Below are positions 33,487 to 42,936 of a DNA stretch of 64,000 bases, piece by piece. The stretch spans positions 124,001 to 188,000 of the forward strand of contig CAVSJO010000001.1 in the NCBI GenBank assembly GCA_963728445.1, written 5' to 3'. Position 1 is the stretch's first letter. Every line of letters begins with the position of its first letter. Both the position numbers and the translations under genes were made by a program. The notes under the pieces were generated by a model, which was not told the DNA's origin, did not search any database, and worked only from the letters and a program-made list of their open reading frames with translations. The DNA is from CAVSJO01 sp963728445. Its GTDB lineage: Bacteria > Gemmatimonadota > Gemmatimonadetes > Longimicrobiales > RSA9.

Positions 33487-35649
33487 GTGTCGTACGGGCA
33501 TCCCGCGAACCGCCGCACGCGCGCCTGCGCCATCCGTCCGCTCTTCACCCTCGCCGCCGTCGTCGCGGCAATCGCCGGGCCCGCCGGCCCCCACGCCGCG
33601 TCCGCCCAGGCGCCCGCGAAGACCGAGATCCTCTGGGACACATGGGGCGTTCCCCACGTCTACGCTCGCAGCGACGAGGAGATGGGCTACGCGTTCGGGT
33701 GGGCGCAGGCGCGCAGCCACGGGGACGCGATCCTCCTCCTCTACGGCCAGGCGCGTGGCCGGGCGGCGGAGTACTGGGGGGAGCGATACCTGCCGTCCGA
33801 CCGCGTCGTCCGCGCCCTCGACCTGCCGGGCCTCGGCCGGCGCGAGGCGGCGGCCCTTCCACCGGCGATGCGCGGCTACGTGAAGGCCTTCGCCGACGGC
33901 TTCAACGCCTACGCGCGTGCGCATCCGGACGCCATCACCGACTCGCTGGAGGCGGTACTGCCGGTTACGGCGGGCGACGTCCTGGCCCATGGCGCCCGCG
34001 CGCTCTTCACCTTCGTATCCGCCACTGGCAACTCGCCGCCGCTGGTCGGGCTGGACGGCCTGCCGCCCGAGCAGCGGCCCGGCTCCAATACGTGGGCCAT
34101 CGGCCCGTCCCGCTCGGCGAGCGGCCACGCCATGCTGCTGCAGAACCCCCACCTGCCCTGGGACCCGCCTCTCATGCACTTCTACGAGGCGCAGCTCGCG
34201 TCCCCGGCGGGCGAGGTGTACGGTGTGACCCTCCTCGGCCTGCCCGTGATCTCCATCGGCTTCAACGACGCCCTGGGCTGGTCCCACACCGTCAACACGG
34301 TCGACCCCCTGGACACGTACGTGCTGACCCTCGCGCCCGGCGGCTACCGCTACGACGGCGGCGTGAAGCCCTTCGAGACCCGATCGGACACGATCCGCGT
34401 CCGCCAGCCGGACGGCAGCGTCCGGGCGCAGGCGGTGGAGCTGCGCCGGTCGGTCCAGGGGCCCGTCGTCGCCATGGACGACACGATGGCGCTGGCCGTC
34501 CGGACCACCGGTCTCGGCTCGGCGGCCGCCCTCGAGGAGTGGTGGGACATGGGAAGGGCCCACGACCTCGCGAGCTTCCAGACGGCGCTCGAGGAAATGG
34601 CGCTGCCCATGTTCAACGTCTCGTATGCCGATCGCGACGGGCACATCCTCTACTTCTTCGCCGGTCGCGTCCCGGAGCGGCCCTTCGGCGATTTCGACGC
34701 CTGGCAGGGCGCCGTGCGGGGCGACACGTCGGCGACGCTCTGGAGCCGCGTCCTGCCGTTCGACTCCATGCCCCGCATCGTCGATCCGCCCGGTGGTTTC
34801 ATCCAGAATTCCAACTCGCCGCCGTGGTATGCGGCGGTGCCGTCGCCCCTGCACCCGTCCGACTTCCCCGCGTACCTTGCGCCCGTGTGGCTGGACATGC
34901 GCGAGCAGCGCGGCCTGCACATGCTCCTGGCGGACAGCAGCATCACGTACGACGAGCTGCTGTCCATGCGCTACTCGAATCACATGGACCTGGCCGATCG
35001 CGTGCTGCCGGATCTGCTGCCCGCCGCGCAGGCGTCCGCAGACACGCTCGTGCGCCGCGCGGGTGACGTGCTGGCGCGCTGGGATCGTTCCGCAGACGCG
35101 GACAGCCGGGGCGCCGTGCTGTTCGGGGCGTGGGCGGCTGAGGTCGTGACCGGGTTCCCCGCGCTCGCGCCGAAGGGCTTCGCCCGCCCGTGGTCCACCG
35201 ACGCACCGCTCACCACGCCCACCGGGCTCGCGGACCCCGCCGCGGCGGCCGCCGCGCTCGCAGGTGCGGCCGCGAAGGTGGTGGCGGCGTACGGCCGGCT
35301 GGACGTGAGCTGGGGGGAGGTGAACCGATTGGGCGACCTGCCAGGGAACGGCGCGCCCGGAGACCCGTTCGGAGTCTTCCACGTCATCGCCTACGCCCCG
35401 GTGGGCGGAGGCGCCGCGCGGCAGGCCGTCGCTGGCGACACGTGGGTCGCCGCCATCGAGTTCGCGCCCGCCGGTCCCCGCGCGCAGGCTATCCTGACGT
35501 ATGGGAACGCCTCACAGCCCGGCTCTCCCCACGTGCGGGACCAGCTCGGCCTGGAGTCCCGGAAGCGCATGCGGGAAGTCTGGCGGACGCGCGCCGCGGT
35601 GGAGGCCCACGTGGAGGAGCGCACGACGCTTCCGCCGGGCGGGAGATAG
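33487..35649 (+). CDS. penicillin acylase-family N-terminal-nucleophile hydrolase
   Basis: 720 residues from GTG 33487 with GGAGG four bases upstream; the longer frame before it lacks a ribosome site and reads as noncoding. Signal peptide (ends AASAQ), alpha chain opening ILWDTWGVPHVYARSDEEMGYAFGWAQAR, then the autocatalytic cleavage site before S200 (PGSNTWAIGP), which becomes the beta-chain N-terminal nucleophile. Periplasmic amidase cleaving N-acyl groups from amino-acid derivatives, acyl-homoserine lactones or beta-lactams; which of these cannot be read from sequence. Confidence 0.9.
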   Translation: MSYGHPANRRTRACAIRPLFTLAAVVAAIAGPAGPHAASAQAPAKTEILWDTWGVPHVYARSDEEMGYAFGWAQARSHGDAILLLYGQARGRAAEYWGERYLPSDRVVRALDLPGLGRREAAALPPAMRGYVKAFADGFNAYARAHPDAITDSLEAVLPVTAGDVLAHGARALFTFVSATGNSPPLVGLDGLPPEQRPGSNTWAIGPSRSASGHAMLLQNPHLPWDPPLMHFYEAQLASPAGEVYGVTLLGLPVISIGFNDALGWSHTVNTVDPLDTYVLTLAPGGYRYDGGVKPFETRSDTIRVRQPDGSVRAQAVELRRSVQGPVVAMDDTMALAVRTTGLGSAAALEEWWDMGRAHDLASFQTALEEMALPMFNVSYADRDGHILYFFAGRVPERPFGDFDAWQGAVRGDTSATLWSRVLPFDSMPRIVDPPGGFIQNSNSPPWYAAVPSPLHPSDFPAYLAPVWLDMREQRGLHMLLADSSITYDELLSMRYSNHMDLADRVLPDLLPAAQASADTLVRRAGDVLARWDRSADADSRGAVLFGAWAAEVVTGFPALAPKGFARPWSTDAPLTTPTGLADPAAAAAALAGAAAKVVAAYGRLDVSWGEVNRLGDLPGNGAPGDPFGVFHVIAYAPVGGGAARQAVAGDTWVAAIEFAPAGPRAQAILTYGNASQPGSPHVRDQLGLESRKRMREVWRTRAAVEAHVEERTTLPPGGR

Positions 35650-35700
35650 GCGACGCGGACGCCGGACTCACCGGCGCCCGCGAGCTCACGATCGCTGCGG

Positions 35701-37350
35701 CTAGTGGCTGCCGACCGGCGCCGGCGCCGTGATGGGCAGGGAATACGCCGCCGCGGCGATCTCGCCCAGCACCTGACCTGCGATCTTCGTCACGCCGTCC
35801 TCGAGATCCGCCGGGATGGCGACCCGGTTCAGGTACAGGGCGAAGGACAGCCGCTGCCCGTCCGCGGTGGTCATGTATCCGGCCAGTCCCTTGGCCGTCA
35901 CCATCAGACGCTCGTTGAGCTTGTCATACGCCCCGAAGGTGCCGGTCTTCGCGAAGACGTGGCCTGCCGCCGGGGCGTCCGTCTGGATGTTCCAGAGTGT
36001 GCCGTCCTGGCCGAGCACCGGCAGCGCGCGGTGGAGGACGTCGAAGTCCGGTCGCTTCGCCATCGCCGCGAGGTAGCGGACCATGAAGTCGGGGGTGAAG
36101 AACGCCGACTGGGCTCCACCCGCGCCATCCCCCTGCGAGGCGCCGTCCAGGTCGAGGCCCAGCGAGCGGAGGAAATCGTGCTCCAGCTGGAAGCCCTTCT
36201 GCTCCGCGTCCGCGTGCTCCTTGCCCACGATGGAGCCGAGGATGTACGGCATCATGCTCGCATGCAGATTCTGGCTCACCTTGAGCGTGACCTTGATCTC
36301 CTCCGACAGCGGCGGCGAGACGTGCGACGCGATCACGTTCCCGGCGTCGTAGCTCGTGGACAGCTTCCCCACGTCGACCGGGTCGGTGTAGCTGCGGGCC
36401 TTCGCTTCGACGCCCGCGTCACGAAGCGCTTCGGCCAGCGTGACCTCGGCGTACCGGTTCGGTTCCGGGACCGCGTAGCTGAAGAGCCAGGCGTCCCCCC
36501 CGGCCGGCATGGTCCCGGTCACTGTGACCGTGTGGCTCCCGTCCACGTTCGTGCTGTCATGCGCCCAGTGGATCTCCACCTTCGAGTCCGGCGCACCCGT
36601 CGTCGCGTGGTTCTCGAAGCGGACGTACGCCGTCGAAGGAGAAGGGGTCACCGAAAGGGGAGCGCCTTCCGACGCCCCGGGCCGGATGCTCACGTCCACG
36701 AGGTTGTCGTTCACCGAGACGGGCGAGATGACCACGCCGCTGCCCAGCTCACGGGCGCCCTGGGGAAACAGGCTCGCGTCCACGATGACGCGCCCCGTCA
36801 CCCGCTTCACCCCCTTCGCCGCGATCTGCCGCGCCATGTCGCGGATCACGGCAAGCGGGTCCCCCGGCACGGCCTTCGTGCCGGGGCTGCCGTCGTAGGC
36901 GTGGTCCTCGTTCTCGAACGCAAGCGTCCCGTCCGGCTGGATGCGGTTCGAGAGGTTCGGGTCCCCGCTCGCCACCAGTACCACGTCCCCACCGAGCGTT
37001 CCGTTCGCGTCGATCGGGCCCGTCCGGTAGACTTCCGTATGGAACCGGTAATCCGCGCCGAGGAGCCCGAGGGCCGTGCCCTCCGTGAGCAGCTTCGTCG
37101 TCGACGCCGGCGTGAACAGCTTCGGTCCGTTCATCTCGTAGACCGTCCGTCCGTCATCCAGCGAGTACAGCTCCAGTCCGAACATCGAGTGGGCGAACTC
37201 CGGCCGCGCCACGATCGCGTCCACCCGGGACTGGAACGTGCCGCCGTCCTGTGCCGCGATCCCTCCCGGAAGCCAGACGGCGACGACGGCGCTCAGCAGC
37301 AGGGCGTGCATTCGGCCTCGCCGGAGGGTGGACGTACGCTCCGTTCGCAT
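35701..37350 (-). CDS. dacB: D-alanyl-D-alanine carboxypeptidase/endopeptidase, PBP4 type (peptidase S13)
   Basis: 549 residues from ATG 37350; ATG 37311 is an alternative nearer the signal peptide (MHALLLSAVVAVWLPGGIAAQ). All three penicillin-binding motifs are present: S83-T-T-K86, SVN in PVSVNDN, and KTG in FAKTGTFG. The long insert between the first two motifs is typical of PBP4/DacB. A periplasmic enzyme that trims or opens peptidoglycan peptides, releasing D-Ala. Divergent from the GntR gene, next to the region I interpret as D-amino-acid salvage. Confidence 0.92.
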   Translation of the reverse strand: MRTERTSTLRRGRMHALLLSAVVAVWLPGGIAAQDGGTFQSRVDAIVARPEFAHSMFGLELYSLDDGRTVYEMNGPKLFTPASTTKLLTEGTALGLLGADYRFHTEVYRTGPIDANGTLGGDVVLVASGDPNLSNRIQPDGTLAFENEDHAYDGSPGTKAVPGDPLAVIRDMARQIAAKGVKRVTGRVIVDASLFPQGARELGSGVVISPVSVNDNLVDVSIRPGASEGAPLSVTPSPSTAYVRFENHATTGAPDSKVEIHWAHDSTNVDGSHTVTVTGTMPAGGDAWLFSYAVPEPNRYAEVTLAEALRDAGVEAKARSYTDPVDVGKLSTSYDAGNVIASHVSPPLSEEIKVTLKVSQNLHASMMPYILGSIVGKEHADAEQKGFQLEHDFLRSLGLDLDGASQGDGAGGAQSAFFTPDFMVRYLAAMAKRPDFDVLHRALPVLGQDGTLWNIQTDAPAAGHVFAKTGTFGAYDKLNERLMVTAKGLAGYMTTADGQRLSFALYLNRVAIPADLEDGVTKIAGQVLGEIAAAAYSLPITAPAPVGSH

Positions 37351-37433
37351 GATCCTGTTCCTCGTCAGGGAGTCGAACCCGCCACGGCGTCGGCGTCCTC
37401 TTGCCGGCACGGTCGCGGTTCCGTAGGATGGGT

Positions 37434-37443
37434 TTGTATCCAA
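37434..37443. promoter_or_regulatory. GntR-type operator half-palindrome TTGTATCCAA
   Basis: Between dacB and the GntR gene. It matches the site before susC in a 21-base alignment (TGTATnCAAnCTnnGATGCA) and resembles the TTGTATACAA operators of FadR/FCD-type GntR regulators. Autoregulation is inferred. Confidence 0.55.
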
Positions 37444-37548
37444 TCTCTGATGCAATGCCGCATCCCCGCAAGCCCGCCCCTCGGGATCGAACCCGCGGGA
37501 CGGCGCGCGGCCACCGATGCGGTCTGAACTCCGCGCCCCCATGCGCTC

Positions 37549-38274
37549 GTGAACACCAAGCCGACGTCCGCTGCCGAGAGAGCCCACGCACATCACGACC
37601 GCGGGGCCCACGCCTATGAGCGCCTTCGCGACCTGATCGTCCATGGCCAGCTCGCCCCCGGCGCCTGGATCATCGAGTCCGACGTCGCCAGCCGCCTCGG
37701 CGTCAGCCGTACACCCGTCCGCGCTGCGCTCCAGCGTCTCCAGCAGGAGGGCTACGTCGTCATCAACGCCCGGGGAAAGCAGGCCCGCGCCGCCGTTGCA
37801 CCCCTCACGCGGGACGATGCCCGGGAGCTGTTCGGAATCGTCGGCGCTCTCGAGGGGCTCGGCGCCGGCCGCACCGCCGAGCTGCCCGCCTCCCGACGGG
37901 ACGCCGCCGCTGCAGACATGGAGGACCTGAACGGCCGCCTTCTCGAGGTCGCCCATTCGGGGCGCCCGGATCCGGGTCGCATCTTCGACCTCGACACCGC
38001 CTTCCACCGCCGCTACGTCGAGGCCGCCGGCAGCCGCAGGCTGCTGAATCTGCACGACGCCATCAAGCCCCAGGCAGAGCGCTACATCCGCCTCTACACG
38101 AGCGCCCTGGTCAACGAGATCGGCACCTCCGTTCTCGAGCACGACCAGATCCTCGCGGCCGTGCGGGCGGGCGACGCGGCGGCGGCGCGCGACGCGGCCC
38201 GGCGGAACTGGGCGAACGCGAGCGATCGGCTGAGCCGCGTCATCGATACGGTGGGCGAGCGCGGCAGTTGGTGA
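37549..38274 (+). CDS. GntR-family transcriptional regulator, FadR/FCD subfamily
   Basis: 241 residues, GTG start. N-terminal winged helix: AYERLRDLIVHGQLAPGAWIIESDVASRLGVSRTPVRAALQRLQQEGYV, clearly GntR. The C-terminal FCD ligand domain keeps the first metal ligands (D and H in DTAFHRRY, H in LEHDQIL), but where relatives have the last His there is RRNWANA, so the metal site may be altered. FCD regulators sense small carboxylic acids or amino-acid-like ligands. It lies just before susC and probably controls the SusCD and downstream genes. Confidence 0.88.
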   Translation: MNTKPTSAAERAHAHHDRGAHAYERLRDLIVHGQLAPGAWIIESDVASRLGVSRTPVRAALQRLQQEGYVVINARGKQARAAVAPLTRDDARELFGIVGALEGLGAGRTAELPASRRDAAAADMEDLNGRLLEVAHSGRPDPGRIFDLDTAFHRRYVEAAGSRRLLNLHDAIKPQAERYIRLYTSALVNEIGTSVLEHDQILAAVRAGDAAAARDAARRNWANASDRLSRVIDTVGERGSW

Positions 38275-38345
38275 GGCGGCCGGACGCAGCGGCGTAGGGA
38301 CGAGACCCTTGCGCGAGCGGCCGCCGTCCGCCATTGATTCCAGTA

Positions 38346-38355
38346 CTGTATACAA
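38346..38355. promoter_or_regulatory. GntR-type operator CTGTATACAA upstream of susC
   Basis: Contains a perfect TGTATACA palindrome and is followed by GATGCA at the same distance as in the copy at 37434. About 100 bases upstream of the SusC start, where a repressor could block transcription. Confidence 0.6.
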
Positions 38356-38448
38356 ACTTCGATGCAGTTCAGTGTGCGAAGCCGCCACCGTGGCGCGGCG
38401 TGCACCGCGGGAGCCCATCCCCTTCCCCTCTCGATGGAGGCGATTCCT

Positions 38449-41400
38449 ATGCGTCAAACGTGCGGAGGCCACTCCCGGAGCGGCCGGCCTGTGGGTCCGG
38501 CCGGCGTGCGACCGGGCTGGCGAACGGGGCTCGGAGTCGCCGCCCTGCTCCTCGTGGGCGTTGCGCCCGTACGGGCCCAGAGCGGCTCCGTGGGCGGGAC
38601 GGTGCTCTCGGCGAAGACGCTGCAGCCCCTGGGGGGAGCGCAGGTGGTGGTGACGGGCAGCCAGGCCGGGACGATCACGGACGGCAACGGGCGGTTCCTC
38701 ATCCCCGGCCAGAGCGGGACGGTGGAGCTGCAGGTCATCCTGATCGGCTACAAGACGCAGACGACGACGGCGCAGGCGGGCAAGCTGGACGTGCGCGTGC
38801 TGCTGGAGGAGTCGGCGGTGTCGCTGAGCCAGCTCGTGGTCACGGGGCAGCCGGGCGCCGTGCAGCAGCGTGCGGTGGGGAACTCGGTGGCGCAGATCAA
38901 GGCAGCGGACGTGGTGGCGACGGCACCGGTGAACTCGATGCAGGACCTGATCAACGGTCGTGCTCCGGGCGTGGTGGTGATGCCGGGGACGGGCATGGTC
39001 GGAAGCGGCTCGCGGATCCGCATCCGGGGTCAGTCGACGTTCTCGCTTTCGGGTGACCCGCTGATCTACGTGGACGGCGTGCGGGTGGACAACGAGACGG
39101 GCAGCGGCATCTCGGTGCAGGCGTTCGGATCCGGCGTGGTGTCCCGCCTCAACGACTTCAATCCGGAGCAGATCGAGAGCATCGAGATCCTGAAGGGTCC
39201 TGCCGCGGCCACGCTGTACGGGACGGAGGCGGCCCGGGGCGTGATCAACATCATCACGAAGAAGGGTACACCGGGCGGCACGCGCTACACGTTCACGGTC
39301 AAGCAGGGCGCGAACTGGTTCTCGAATCCGCAGGGCCGGATGCCGGTCAACTACTGGCGCAACCCCGCGACGGGCAACGTGGAGTCGCTGAACATCATCG
39401 ACTACTACAACCAGCGGGGCGAGAACATCTTCCGGACCGGGCGGATGCAGACGTACAACGGCAGCGTGAGCGGAGGCAACTCGACGCTGCGCTACTACGT
39501 GTCCGGCAACGTCGACAAGAACGAGGGCGCGGAGCCGACGAACTACCGCAACCAGTTCAGCGGTCGGGCGAACGTGGAGGTGTCGCCGTCGGAGAAGTTC
39601 AAGGTCACGGCGAGCACCGGCTACATCCGCAGCAACACGTCGCTGAACTGCGAAGCGGGGTGTGGCGGCGCGATGTGGGGCTCGGTGTTCTCGACGCCGG
39701 CCAACCTGGCGCAGAACCGCTGTGCCGACTCCAACGAGTACGGCTGCGACTTCTGGGGCGGGTTCCGCAGCGGTCCGCCGGCGGTCGACCGCTCCCTGGA
39801 CCAGAGCCAGGGCATCGACCGGTTCACGGGCAGCGTGCAGTTGAACTACAAGCCGTTCGAGTGGTTCACGAACCGGCTGACCATCGGCACGGACGTGACG
39901 CAGGAGGACAACGTCGAGTTCCTGCCGTATCTGACGAACGACACGTTGCAGTACTTCTGGGGCCCGACGCTCAGTCAGGGATACAGGTACGAGGACCGGC
40001 GGGCGCTCACGTTTGACACGTACGACTATTCCGGGACGGTCTCCCTGGACGTGACGCCGACGATCAACGCGTCGACCTCGCTGGGGCTGCAGTACTACAC
40101 GAAGCACATCGAGTTCATGGGCGTCGAGGGCGACCAGTTCGCAGGCCCCGGCCTCGAGACGGTGAACGCCGCCGCGGTGAAGCCGTACACTTCGCAGGAC
40201 TACACGGACAACAACACGCTCGGCTTCTACGGTCAGGAGACGTTCGCGTTCAGCGACCGGCTGTTCCTGACGGCGGCCCTCCGAGTGGACAACAACAGCG
40301 CGTTCGGTTCGGACCTGAAGTGGGTGACGTATCCGAAGGCGAGCCTGTCGTGGGTCCTCTCGGACGAGCCGTCGGTCCAGCAGCACCTTCCGTCCTGGCT
40401 GACGACGTTCAAGGCCCGGGCCGCGTACGGCGAGTCGGGGCAGCAGCCGGTGGCCTTCTCGGCCCTGCGGACGTTCACGCCGGTCACGGGTCCCGGCGGC
40501 ACGCCGGCGGTCACGCCGAACGCGATCGGCAACCCGGCGCTCGGCCCCGAGCGGGGTCAGGAGCTGGAGCTCGGCTTCGACTCGGGGTTCCTGGACGATC
40601 GCCTGGGTCTGACCTTCACCTACTATCACACTCTCACCAAGGACGGGATCCTGCTCCGTCCGGTGGCGCCGTCCTACGGTTTCGCCACGTCGCAGTACGT
40701 GAACGCCGGCGAGATCCTGAACCAGGGCATCGAGGCCCAGGTGAACGCGCAGCTCCTGAACCGCGGCGACTTCGCGTGGGACATGACTTTCAACCTCGCC
40801 ACCAACAAGGGCGAGGTGAAGAAGCTGGCGGGTGAGGACACGACGATCGTTGTAGGCAGCAATCAGTTCCGCATCGGTTACGCCCCGAACGCCTGGTTCC
40901 GGGAGCGTGTCGTGAGCGCGAACTACGACGCGGCAACGGACCAGGTCACCGACATCATGTGCGACGATGGGAACGGCGGAGTGACGCCCTGCTACAGCGA
41001 TTCGGGGCAGATCATCGCGCCGCGCGTCTATCTCGGGCGAACGACACCGTCGCTCGAGGGCTCGGTGTCCAGCACGTTCGTGCTGTTCAATCGCCTGCGG
41101 ATCGGGGGGCTCGTCGACTTCAAGTCCGGCTACAAGAAGCTCGACAACAACCTGCGGGCGCGCTGTCAGATCTTCAATCTCTGCTACGAGAACATCTACC
41201 CGGAGAAATCCGATCCGAAGCTTCTGGCGCAGATGCGCAGCAACGGCACGCTTCGGGACTTCGTTATCAACGACGCGAGCTTCGTGAAGCTGCGGGAGAT
41301 CTCATTGGGCTACACGCTGCCGGACTCGTACATCCAGCGGTTCGGGGCGCGCTCGGCTTCCATCGACGTGGCCGCGCGCAACCTCCACACCTGGACGAGC

Positions 41401-41514
41401 TACACCGGTCTCGACCCCGAGAACACGTTCCTCTCGGGCTCGCCGGGCTTCCTGGAGCAGGACAACCTGCCCCAGCTCATGCAGTTCGTCACTACTCTCC
41501 ACGTCAGCTTCTGA
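38449..41514 (+). CDS. SusC/RagA-family TonB-linked outer-membrane transporter
   Basis: 1021 residues from ATG 38449 with GGAGG eight bases upstream. Signal peptide (ends VRAQ), carboxypeptidase-regulatory-like domain (SVGGTVLSAKTLQPLGGAQVVV), a TonB-box-like segment (LVVTGQP), plug domain (QDLINGRAPGVVV, RIRGQSTFSLSGDPLIYVDGVRV, IEILKGPAAATLYGTEAARGVINI) and a long beta-barrel ending in LHVSF. Imports oligosaccharides or peptides across the outer membrane with the SusD partner encoded 11 bases downstream. The downstream peptide and D-amino-acid enzymes suggest a peptide-type substrate. Confidence 0.93.
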   Translation: MRQTCGGHSRSGRPVGPAGVRPGWRTGLGVAALLLVGVAPVRAQSGSVGGTVLSAKTLQPLGGAQVVVTGSQAGTITDGNGRFLIPGQSGTVELQVILIGYKTQTTTAQAGKLDVRVLLEESAVSLSQLVVTGQPGAVQQRAVGNSVAQIKAADVVATAPVNSMQDLINGRAPGVVVMPGTGMVGSGSRIRIRGQSTFSLSGDPLIYVDGVRVDNETGSGISVQAFGSGVVSRLNDFNPEQIESIEILKGPAAATLYGTEAARGVINIITKKGTPGGTRYTFTVKQGANWFSNPQGRMPVNYWRNPATGNVESLNIIDYYNQRGENIFRTGRMQTYNGSVSGGNSTLRYYVSGNVDKNEGAEPTNYRNQFSGRANVEVSPSEKFKVTASTGYIRSNTSLNCEAGCGGAMWGSVFSTPANLAQNRCADSNEYGCDFWGGFRSGPPAVDRSLDQSQGIDRFTGSVQLNYKPFEWFTNRLTIGTDVTQEDNVEFLPYLTNDTLQYFWGPTLSQGYRYEDRRALTFDTYDYSGTVSLDVTPTINASTSLGLQYYTKHIEFMGVEGDQFAGPGLETVNAAAVKPYTSQDYTDNNTLGFYGQETFAFSDRLFLTAALRVDNNSAFGSDLKWVTYPKASLSWVLSDEPSVQQHLPSWLTTFKARAAYGESGQQPVAFSALRTFTPVTGPGGTPAVTPNAIGNPALGPERGQELELGFDSGFLDDRLGLTFTYYHTLTKDGILLRPVAPSYGFATSQYVNAGEILNQGIEAQVNAQLLNRGDFAWDMTFNLATNKGEVKKLAGEDTTIVVGSNQFRIGYAPNAWFRERVVSANYDAATDQVTDIMCDDGNGGVTPCYSDSGQIIAPRVYLGRTTPSLEGSVSSTFVLFNRLRIGGLVDFKSGYKKLDNNLRARCQIFNLCYENIYPEKSDPKLLAQMRSNGTLRDFVINDASFVKLREISLGYTLPDSYIQRFGARSASIDVAARNLHTWTSYTGLDPENTFLSGSPGFLEQDNLPQLMQFVTTLHVSF

Positions 41515-41525
41515 GGAGCCGAACG

Positions 41526-42818
41526 ATGAAGAAGACGATGCGCGGTTTCGGCGCCGGCTTCCGGATCGGGGCTCGCCGGCTCCTTCTCCTCCTCGTGCTT
41601 GCCGCTCCAGTCGTGAGCGCGTGCAGCACGGATCAGTTCCTCAAGGTGACGGCGCCGAGCGACCTGCCGGCGGACCGTCTCGAGTCTCCGCAGTACGCGC
41701 CGCTGCTCGTGAACGGCGCTATCGCCGACTTCGAGTGCGCCTACGCGTCATTCGTGACGGTCGAGGCGATCATCGGCGACGAGCTGGCGGACTCGCAGCT
41801 CGGCGCTGCCGGCTGGCCGTACGACCGGCGCGACGCCAACACCCAGCCCGCAGGCGCATACGGCACCAATGGCTGCGACGCGAATCAGACGCCGGGGCTG
41901 TATCGGCCGCTCTCTACGGCCCGCTGGGCCGCTGACAACATCCTGGGGAAGCTCCAGCAATGGACCGACCAGGACGTGGCCCACCGGGACTCGCTGATCG
42001 CCACGGCGGCGCTGTACGCCGGCTTCAGCTACACCGCTCTGGGCATGTCCATGTGCTCGGCGGCCGTGGACGGCGGTCCGGAGCTCTCGCAGATGGAGCT
42101 GTTCGCCCTGGCGGAGGACCGCTTCACGACGGCCATCGAGGCAGGTGGCTCCGCAGGCCTGACGACGATCGTGAACGCCGCCTACGGCGGTCGGGCACGC
42201 GCTCGTCTCTACCAGAACGACGGAGCGGGAGCGGCCTCCGACGCGGCGAAAGTGCCCGCGGGGTTCGTCTACGACGCGACGTATTCGGGGGACACGAACC
42301 GCCGATACAACCGCATCTACGCGAGCAACATCCGCTACGGCTTCTACACGGTGGAGCCCCTCTCCCGAGGCCTCACGACGGCCGGGGTCGTGGATCCCCG
42401 CACGAAGTCGTATGACTCCGGGAATCGCGGCGCGGACGGGACCATCGTCTGGTACCAGGACAAGTACACGGACTTCGGAACGCCGGTGCCGGTGGTCAGC
42501 TACGCGGAGGCGCAGCTCATCATCGCGGAAGTGGAGGGCGGCCAGACGGCCGTGAACGTCATCAACGCGCTCCGGGATGCGGCGGGCCTGCCGCACTTCC
42601 AGAGCAGCGATCCGCAGGCGATCAAGCAGGCGGTGATCGAGGAGCGCCGGCGGGAGCTGTGGCTCGAGGGCACGCGGCTCTACGACATCCAGCGCTTCAA
42701 TCTGCCTCTCCAGCCGGCGCCCGGGACTCCCTATCCCGACAAGGGCGGCTTCTACGGCACGACGACGTGCCTGCCGATCCCGGACATCGAGCGCTTCAAC
42801 AATCCCAACATCGGATGA
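41526..42818 (+). CDS. SusD/RagB-family substrate-binding lipoprotein
   Basis: 430 residues, AGGAG before ATG 41526. Lipobox VVSAC, then SusD-like helical TPR core: DQFLKVTAPSDLPADRLES, TARWAADNILGKLQQW, AALYAGFSYTALGMSMC, and the typical C-terminal YAEAQLIIAEVE, INALRDAAGL and VIEERRRELWLEGTRLYDIQRF. Caps the SusC channel at the cell surface and binds substrate. Shorter than many SusD proteins (about 500). Confidence 0.92.
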   Translation: MKKTMRGFGAGFRIGARRLLLLLVLAAPVVSACSTDQFLKVTAPSDLPADRLESPQYAPLLVNGAIADFECAYASFVTVEAIIGDELADSQLGAAGWPYDRRDANTQPAGAYGTNGCDANQTPGLYRPLSTARWAADNILGKLQQWTDQDVAHRDSLIATAALYAGFSYTALGMSMCSAAVDGGPELSQMELFALAEDRFTTAIEAGGSAGLTTIVNAAYGGRARARLYQNDGAGAASDAAKVPAGFVYDATYSGDTNRRYNRIYASNIRYGFYTVEPLSRGLTTAGVVDPRTKSYDSGNRGADGTIVWYQDKYTDFGTPVPVVSYAEAQLIIAEVEGGQTAVNVINALRDAAGLPHFQSSDPQAIKQAVIEERRRELWLEGTRLYDIQRFNLPLQPAPGTPYPDKGGFYGTTTCLPIPDIERFNNPNIG

Positions 42819-42833
42819 GACGCCGCGCGGGGG

Positions 42834-42857
42834 CCGTCGGAGCACACGCTCCGGCGG
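42834..42857 (+). terminator. hairpin after susD, terminator or attenuator
   Basis: A 10-base stem with one wobble pair (CCGTCGGAGC with GCTCCGGCGG) over a 4-base loop, 15 bases after the SusD stop and 80 before the serine hydrolase gene. No U-tract, so it may reduce rather than end transcription into the downstream operon. Confidence 0.5.
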
Positions 42858-42936
42858 TCGCCGCGGCCGTGAAGGTCGGGCCGGCCCCGGCGGGCCAGTC
42901 CGCCTTCGCGGGCGTCCTCGCGGGAGACGAGTGCAC

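Noticed and set aside
37366..37500. Two tRNA T-arm-like stretches (GGGTTCGACTCCC and GGGTTCGATCCC on the minus strand)
   Set aside because: Neither has a full T stem, matching acceptor arms or D and anticodon stems at the right distance.
35701..40629. A minus-strand open frame extending dacB by more than 1000 codons through gntR and part of susC
   Set aside because: The dacB signal peptide and start are at 37350, and the upstream part is antisense to two clear genes.
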